A stretch of DNA of 8,966 nucleotides from Acidimicrobiaceae bacterium (GTDB taxonomy: Bacteria; Actinomycetota; Acidimicrobiia; Acidimicrobiales; Ilumatobacteraceae): assembly GCA_003455715.1 (NCBI GenBank), contig DMQJ01000405.1, forward strand, positions 1,725 through 10,690, in the 5' to 3' direction. The notes beneath the pieces were generated by a model. The model made no database searches. It was not told the DNA's origin and saw only the letters and a program-made list of their open reading frames with translations. Each line of letters starts with the position of its first letter. Within the stretch, counting starts at the first letter, position 1. Position numbers and translations under genes: made by a program. Positions 6,301-8,966 of this stretch are shown piece by piece.

Positions 6301-8966
6301 CCAGGTGAGGCGGTCGCCGTCGGTGTTGGCCGTCTCGGGCGACGGCTGGTAGCTCGGGCTGGTGTACAAGCCGCCGTTGCGGTTGGACGCCTTCACCTTG
6401 CCGTAGTTGGCACCCACGGCACCAGCGGGGATGGCCTCACCGTCGTGGGGGCCGCCGTAGAAGGTGTCGCGAGCCTGCAGGCCGACACGCAGCAGCCGGT
6501 CGCTGCCAGGGGTCATCGACGGGTCGTCGGGTGTCGGGTCGTTGCTGCCCGGGCCAGTGACCCGCACGGCGTTGACGTTGTCGATACCGCCGGGCACCGA
6601 GTTGGGGTCGGTGTACCAGGTGATGCCGGGCTCATCGCAGTTCGAGGTGCGCTGGTCGGTCCACACACCTTCGTACCGACCGGTGGTGCCGTTGAGACCA
6701 CCCGACAGCGGGTCGTCGCCGGTGATGGGGATGCTGGCGAACTCGTACACCAGCTGACCCGGATTGGTGTTGGCACCCGTAGCAGTGGCGTAGGGCGACG
6801 ACGATGCACCGCTGTTGGAACCGACCCCAGCCGTGGCGAGGGGCACCAACAGGTACATCGTGTTGTCCCAGATGTCGCACTGTTCGGGGTCTTCGTAGCT
6901 GGTGCCGAGGCTCTGCCAGTGCAACCAGGTGCTGGTGTAGGTACCGGGCTGGATGGTGCCGTCGCCGGAGTGGGCAGCGGTCATGTCGTCGTGCAGCACG
7001 TAGCTGCGGTCGTTGTTGTTCGGCTTCAGCAGATACTTGCTGAACGTGCCGGGCGAGAACACGAAGCTCGTCGGGCCAGCGACGTTGTTGCTACGAGTAT
7101 TGGCGAACAGCAGGTCGCTCTGGGCGAGGGGGTCGCAGCCGGTGGTGGCGCCGGGGCCACTGGGCACGATGGCAGTGGCGAAATCACAGTCGCCCGGCTC
7201 GGGGTTGCCGTTGTAGTTCTGGCTGCCCGACACACCGAGGGGCGTGCCCTGGTAGTCGACCCGGTTCCAGAAGAAGCCGCTGCCCGCCTCATTGGCCGGC
7301 GCGTCGCCGAACAGATCGTCGAGGGTGCTCGCGGGGATGAACACCCGCACCCACTTGTTGGCCACCAGGTACGGGCCAGCCGCCAGCGACTGGCCGGTGT
7401 TGGTGGTGGTGGGGTACGGACCACCGAAGTCGATACCGCTCAGGGTGAGGTCGCCGGTGGCCGGGTTGAACGTGCACGTACCGGAGTTCTGCACGGCCAT
7501 CGAGGCGGTGTACGGCGCCGTTGCCAACGAGGGCTTGGAGATGACGTTGTTGTTGAAGTTGCCAAGGCTCTGCGGCCAGAAGTCGCGGCAGTCTTGGATG
7601 AAGTAGTCGGTGCCCAGGGTGAGCGTCACCGGCGTGGTGCCGTCGCCACGGAAGAACGACAGCTGGTCGTTGAGCACGATCGGCTGCGCGAGCGGCTCGT
7701 TACCGGCCTTGCGGTCGGTGCCGATCATGATGCTGAAGTAGGTGTAGAAGCCAGCCATCGCCGGCAGCGGACCGCCAGCGTCGGGGTCCATCGTGGTCCA
7801 GTCCTGGCGGTAGAAGCCGCTCTTGCGAACATCCCACTCGGGGCGGGCCTTGATGGTGATGGGCGGGGCGGGCAGCGGGTCGTCGGCCACTGCGGTGGCG
7901 TTGCCTGCGTCGTCGACGGCGTAGATGATGGCTTCGGTGTTGAAGGACGAACCCTCGGGGGCGGTGCCATCGACGCGGACGGTGATGCCGAGCGTGCCAG
8001 CGTCGCCCGTGGCGACGGTGCCCTTGTTGCAGGTGATGCGGATGGGCTTGCCAAGTGAACCGGCCGGCGGGTCGGCGGGCACGTTGTAGCTGGTGCTGGC
8101 ACCGGCGTACTCCACCCACACGCCGGGGCTCGACTCATACTCCACCTTGCTCGACGGGGGCGGGGTGCCGCCGCCGTTGCCCGGCGTGCAGATGGCCGGG
8201 ATACGGGTGTAGTTGAGGATGGGGAACACACCGAGGCCGTTGGCCACCGGGGTGATGGTCTGCTGGATCACGACGTCGTTGGTGCTGGGCACGGTGTCGT
8301 CGTAGGCCGAGCCGCTGTAGGTGTAGTTGAAGGCCACGTTGTCGCCGCTGCGCACGTTGTCGTCGTTGCGGGCGCAGTCGTTACCGGGGAGCGGGTTGTA
8401 GTCGTTGAGACCGGTGTCGGGGTCGGTGCCGAGCGCGGGAGCAACGCAGGCGGGGTCGGTGGTGTCGAACGGTGAGGCACCGGTGATGACGCCGTCGGGG
8501 GGAGCGATGTACCCGAGCTGCAGTTCGAAGTCGGGCCGGACGAGAACGTCGTCGAGCACTTCGTCGACACCCGCCACGGCGAACGAGGGCGACACGCCAG
8601 TCGTTGGGCTGGTACGGGTGATGAACCCTGCCCCACCGTCGCCAGGGGTGTTGACCACATAGCCCGAGGGAGTGACGACCCGCAGCTCGTAGGAGCCATC
8701 GGCCCCAGCGTCGAGCGTGTAGTTGCCGCTCGAGTCGGTGGTGGTGGAGTCGACGAGTGTTTCGCTGACGGCGTCCCACAGTTCCACCGTGACGCCACCC
8801 AGACCCACTTCGGGCCCGGTGCCCACCGCCGAGTTGACGAAGCCGTCGGCGTTGGCGTCGTTGATGACCACGCCGGTCACCAACGGAGCCGCGCTCACGG
8901 TCATGGGAGGTACCACCACACCCCCCAACGCCAGTGTGAGAACCGCCGAGCCGACGATGGCCCGGG
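1..8966 (-). CDS. Giant secreted/surface repeat protein (SdrD B-like and DUF11/DUF7507 Ig-like domains), partial at both ends
   Basis: One reading frame is open from base 8964 to base 1 (2,988 codons, no stop), so both the start and the end of the gene lie outside the window. The product begins with a signal-peptide-like core, so it is probably exported and acts outside the cytoplasm as a long adhesive or structural stalk. Domain order by residue: signal core 1-26, SdrD B-like 29-107, head region 108-1263 (DUF11-like modules around a Cys-containing core), three SdrD B-like domains 1264-1708, then nine DUF11/DUF7507-type repeats from 1709 onward. Family signatures seen repeatedly are VTNTGN, GQYTN, NVTD and DPSNYFG, plus W-x-D-x-x-x-DG and TTTD-x-x-G-x-Y in the SdrD B-like parts. 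No catalytic motif is visible. The repeats are highly acidic and very poor in Lys and Arg. No LPXTG, autotransporter or type IX signal is seen, but the C-terminus is missing. The ligand is unknown. Confidence 0.95.
346..810 (-). repeat. DUF7507-type repeat unit 8 (subtype B)
   Basis: Residues 2719-2873. It opens SVEVVKSTNGQDANDPKGPF and has VTWTFEVTNTGNTALLNVTV, DDATAIDCGAGSNVIDLMLP, cysteines at 2779 and 2797, GQYTNIGTVTG, a linker LDPDDPTTWPTDP and the end motif DDDPSNYFG. Lys 2725 and Lys 2736 are the only basic Lys/Arg residues. Confidence 0.9.
671..700. repeat. 30-bp direct repeat, copy 1 (pairs with 2069-2098)
   Basis: This 30-base stretch in unit 8 is identical to 2069-2098 in unit 5, 1,398 bases (three repeat units) away. 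It encodes the NTALLNVTV core strand. Flanking DNA is also similar but not identical, which points to duplication of coding repeats rather than an independent element. Confidence 0.85.
811..1278 (-). repeat. DUF7507-type repeat unit 7 (subtype B variant)
   Basis: Residues 2563-2718. It opens SVDVEKSTNTIDADDPFGPF and has VQWVYEVTNTGNVALINI, cysteines at 2621 and 2639, GQYANIVDVEG, a linker FDPDDPTTWPTDP and the end motif DDDPSHYYG. The core is more divergent than unit 5 or 8 (DMIDAADIDCGVG). Lys 2569 is the only Lys or Arg. Confidence 0.9.
1279..1734 (-). repeat. DUF7507-type repeat unit 6 (subtype A)
   Basis: Residues 2411-2562. It shares LVKTTQTLDNDTIVGPF, VLWTYTVTNTGN and IALMVPGEVVVC with unit 4. 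Cysteines are at 2470 and 2488, the linker reads FDPDDPDTWPTDP, and it ends DTNPDHYFG exactly as unit 4 does. Lys 2417 is the only Lys or Arg in the unit. Confidence 0.9.
1286..1314. repeat. 29-bp direct repeat at the unit 6/7 junction (pairs with 2216-2244)
   Basis: These 29 bases, encoding the DTNPDHYFG end of unit 6, are identical to 2216-2244 at the end of unit 4. The copies are 930 bases apart, which equals one A-B pair of repeats, so they mark the same junction in two successive pairs. Confidence 0.85.
1735..2208 (-). repeat. DUF7507-type repeat unit 5 (subtype B)
   Basis: Residues 2253-2410. Subtype B is marked by IIKSTNDEDADEP-x-GPF, DDATAIDCGAGNNVIALLLP and cysteines at 2313 and 2331. 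The linker reads FDPDDPDTWPTNP and the unit ends DENPSNYFG. Lys 2259 is the only basic Lys or Arg among about 158 residues, against roughly 30 Asp plus Glu. It is closest to unit 8 in protein and DNA. Confidence 0.9.
2069..2098. repeat. 30-bp direct repeat, copy 2 (pairs with 671-700)
   Basis: This copy lies in unit 5, encodes the same NTALLNVTV strand and is identical base for base to 671-700 in unit 8. Confidence 0.85.
2209..2652 (-). repeat. DUF7507-type repeat unit 4 (subtype A)
   Basis: Residues 2105-2252. Subtype A is marked by LVKTTQTIDSDTITGPF, VLWTFTVTNTGN and NVIALMVPGEVVTC. It has cysteines at 2164 and 2181, GQYENTGSVTG, a linker with NDPDTFPTDP, and the end motif DTNPDHYFG. It has one Lys (2111) and one Arg (2147). 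It is closest to unit 6. Confidence 0.9.
2216..2244. repeat. 29-bp direct repeat at the unit 4/5 junction (pairs with 1286-1314)
   Basis: This stretch encodes the DTNPDHYFG end of unit 4 and is identical to the copy at the unit 6/7 junction. Confidence 0.85.
2653..3051 (-). repeat. DUF7507-type repeat unit 3 with Asp-rich insertion
   Basis: Residues 1972-2104. It opens AAILVIKSTNGQDANTP-x-GP and has PVTWTYLVRNTGNVPLVDVT, GQYTNIAAVEG and DTDPSNYFS. The cysteines at 2028 and 2052 are 24 residues apart instead of 17-18, because DADNDGDIDFLD (2032-2043) is inserted between them. That segment fits an EF-hand-like loop (D at 1, 3, 5 and 12, G at 6). The linker to unit 4 lacks the WPTDP motif seen in units 5-8. 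Confidence 0.85.
3052..3456 (-). repeat. DUF11-type repeat unit 2 with EF-hand-like loop
   Basis: Residues 1837-1971. It opens with GIEMEKYVIHTDF, has QVTWVYDVFLPEGVNVPLSN in place of VTNTGN, and ends GQYTNVATARG and DTDPANHFG. It is the only unit without the cysteine pair. In its place is DTDSDGFLEPGE (1912-1923), whose acidic residues match the 12-position EF-hand calcium loop (D at 1, 3 and 5, G at 6, E at 12). Similar 'DGxLxPGE' segments are familiar in this protein class. Confidence 0.8.
3457..3840 (-). repeat. DUF11-type repeat unit 1 (subtype C)
   Basis: Residues 1709-1836. It starts SINIVKEVCN and has TWRITVTNTGMQVLSNL, VVTDP and GFTNTATVTG. Besides the usual cysteine pair (1777, 1799) it carries an extra N-terminal pair (1717, 1726), which is shared only with unit 9. 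It lacks the STN-x-x-DA-x-x-P-x-GP opening of most later units. It is the most DUF11-like member of the array. Confidence 0.85.
3841..4305 (-). other. SdrD B-like domain 4, long form
   Basis: Residues 1554-1708. LGDRLWADVDGDGIYTPG gives the Asp loop, then LENVTIELWAEFG, TDASGNYLFAGIPPGNYFV and the extension IPPSEFTSGDLVGF with an acidic run (DPNDDEDETDDH). A final strand YANLTLDLALRG passes straight into the first DUF11-type repeat at SINIVK. The parallel with domain 2 (IYTPG, IP-x-S-x-F, final LTLD-x-AL strand) suggests the two arose by duplication. Confidence 0.85.
4306..4656 (-). other. SdrD B-like domain 3, short form
   Basis: Residues 1437-1553. SIGDRVWFDGDGDTTDNGG is an Asp-rich loop with more acidic positions than its neighbours, followed by EPGIPSIPVTVTWFGPDG, VTDANGYYLVDNLPFGNYKV and a final DVDFGFSVA strand. 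It lacks the long IP-x-S-x-F extension of domains 2 and 4, so it is the compact variant. It sits between the two long-form copies with no linker. Confidence 0.85.
4657..5175 (-). other. SdrD B-like domain 2, long form
   Basis: Residues 1264-1436. GDWIWFDRNDDGIYTPG is the classic W-x-D-x-N-x-DG calcium-type loop, followed by VTVELYTVGTDGNPETGDE, GGQYLFTDLPDGQVYIKI and then a long extension. The extension contains IPASDFDLGGPLYGFE, an acidic stretch (EDENDDVSHDA), SSEPDDNGV and a final strand FSNLTIDMALTG. This extended form is common in large multi-domain surface proteins and is shared with domain 4 here but not with domain 3. Confidence 0.85.
5176..5823 (-). other. Head region part 4: degenerate DUF11-like module
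   Basis: Residues about 1048-1263. It starts with GELKLRKSVDAP, a first strand with Lys like other DUF11 units, then DQVWTVSYANFSD in place of V-x-W-T-x-VTNTG, and ends with RYTNRFTAQVPQ and NTVRVRVVGYS. Between them lies an insert with cysteines at 1158 and 1178 and little similarity to the other repeats. It connects directly to the next SdrD B-like domain at GYSLGDWIW. The DUF11 assignment is by strand pattern only. Confidence 0.45.
5824..6300 (-). other. Head region part 3: DUF11-like module
   Basis: Residues about 889-1047. The order of strands matches DUF11: VLGIKKNTIEVDG (first strand with Lys), GRPIIWQIQPVLN (GD-x-V-x-W-like strand), PVPNLVVTDILPQYVEYD (the VTD-x-LP-x-x-[VL] signature), TTLVWNLGTLTPNQPI (W-x-[IL]-G-x-L-x-x-G-like) and SVTNTVRFETT (the final VTN-x-V strand). 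It is more divergent than the C-terminal tandem array and lacks the Asp/Pro/Trp linker found there. Cysteines are at 906, 910, 963 and 1007. Confidence 0.65.
6301..7848 (-). other. Head region part 2: unrecognised Cys-containing domain
   Basis: Residues about 373-888, starting at RPEWDVRKSGFY and ending near DGDRLTW. I do not recognise a named family. The region is rich in Asn, Gly, Trp and Tyr, unlike the Asp/Thr/Val-rich repeats further on. It has cysteines at 459, 497, 593, 610, 696 and 776; four of them sit in a Cys-Asp dipeptide (GDCDF, TGCDP, EQCDIWDN, SNCDEPG). It could be a globular head made of several degenerate beta-sandwich modules. As the least repetitive part, nearest the N-terminus, it is the best candidate for ligand binding, but no binding motif or catalytic residue set can be identified. 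Boundaries are approximate. Confidence 0.4.
7861..8508 (-). other. Head region part 1: DUF11-like module
   Basis: Residues about 153-368. The module begins near PPDGVITGASPFD and holds RSGDNVAFNYTYSGS (residues 206-220), which resembles the GD-x-V-x-[FW]-x-[YF] strand that starts DUF11 repeats. It ends with GTLGITVRVDGTAPEGSSFN, the GT-[VI]-x-[IV]-x-[VT] plus N pattern typical of the last strands. Cysteines occur at 173, 197, 259 and 312. Similarity to the C-terminal repeats is weak, so the assignment rests on pattern and position only. The proline-rich stretch TPPPSS (267-272) looks like a loop or small hinge. Confidence 0.45.
8644..8880 (-). other. SdrD B-like (Cna-B-type) domain 1
   Basis: Residues 29-107 follow the SdrD B pattern: VTGVVINDANADGF at the front (the Asp/Asn-rich D-x-N-x-DG loop), GLGGVTVELWD in the middle, STTTDSSGNYTL and then GSYELRVVTPSGY at the end. 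In SdrD-like proteins this beta-sandwich often binds calcium and works as a rigid spacer. Here it is the first folded unit after the predicted signal peptide and is far from the other three copies, so it may cap the head region. The domain class is recognised from motifs; calcium binding is inferred from the Asp/Asn loop. Confidence 0.75.
8887..8964 (-). other. Signal peptide, hydrophobic core and cleavage region (N-terminus cut off)
   Basis: Residues 1-26 read R-AIVGSAVLTLALGGVVV followed by PPMTVSAA. This is one basic residue, an uncharged hydrophobic run of about 17 residues, then a polar c-region with small residues at -3 and -1 (V-S-A or S-A-A), as expected for signal peptidase I cleavage after residue 25 or 26. 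The mature part starts near APLVTG and goes straight into an SdrD B-like fold. The initiator Met and the rest of the basic n-region must lie just past base 8966. The internal ATG at residue 21 (8902-8904) is a poor start because it would remove the hydrophobic core. Confidence 0.75.

Noticed and set aside
271..8058. Plus-strand ORF of 2,595 codons as a real gene
   Set aside because: It is exactly codon-registered opposite the minus-strand gene, has no recognisable domains and a mirrored composition (Val, Gly, Arg, His, Asp), and is explained by the absence of TTA, CTA and TCA codons in the sense gene.
956..8798. Many short minus-strand ORFs in the other two frames
   Set aside because: They are Arg/Pro/Ser/His-rich, low-complexity readings of a GC-rich gene in wrong frames, with no domain motifs; the true frame is continuous through all of them.
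8902..8904. Internal ATG at residue 21 as the start codon
   Set aside because: Starting there would remove the hydrophobic core of the signal peptide, and the frame stays open to the window edge, so the true start is upstream.
1..8966. Pseudogene or frameshifted gene
   Set aside because: All 2,988 codons read through with motifs in register and no stops.
1..8966. tRNA, rRNA, terminator, promoter or mobile element
   Set aside because: The whole window is coding sequence of one gene; I saw no cloverleaf, hairpin plus T-run, transposase or inverted-repeat ends.

Overview
The whole window lies inside one very large protein-coding gene on the minus strand. Reading from base 8964 down to base 1 gives 2,988 consecutive sense codons with no stop and no sign of a frameshift. 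The gene runs off both ends: the start codon lies just beyond base 8966, and the C-terminus lies beyond base 1. I see no other gene, RNA gene, mobile element or CRISPR array.

The product is a secreted or surface-displayed modular 'stalk' protein. Residues below are numbered from the first complete codon (residue n has its first base at 8967-3n). The order is: the hydrophobic core of a signal peptide (1-26); an SdrD B-like fold (29-107); a long, less repetitive head region (about 108-1263) containing DUF11-like modules and a cysteine-containing domain I do not recognise; three more SdrD B-like domains (1264-1708); then at least nine tandem DUF11/DUF7507-type Ig-like repeats (1709 to the window edge), the last cut off at base 1. 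Any sorting or anchor signal would lie outside the window.

The sequence is strongly GC-rich, with mostly G or C at third codon positions. The last 2,685 codons contain no TTA, CTA or TCA, which leaves a 2,685-codon mirror ORF open on the plus strand; I treat that as an artefact. The repeats are very acidic: units 4-8 average about one lysine and almost no arginine per ~150 residues. This fits a high-GC actinobacterium, perhaps of the Acidimicrobiia/Ilumatobacter kind and aquatic, but the taxonomy is inference from composition and protein type only.

The points most worth a second look are inside the protein: a higher-order arrangement of repeat subtypes; an almost lone lysine per acidic repeat paired with an invariant asparagine (a possible isopeptide cross-link); a conserved cysteine pair in eight of nine repeats; EF-hand-like loops inserted in repeats 2 and 3; and an unrecognised head domain with a recurring Cys-Asp motif. 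I found no multi-gene system here.
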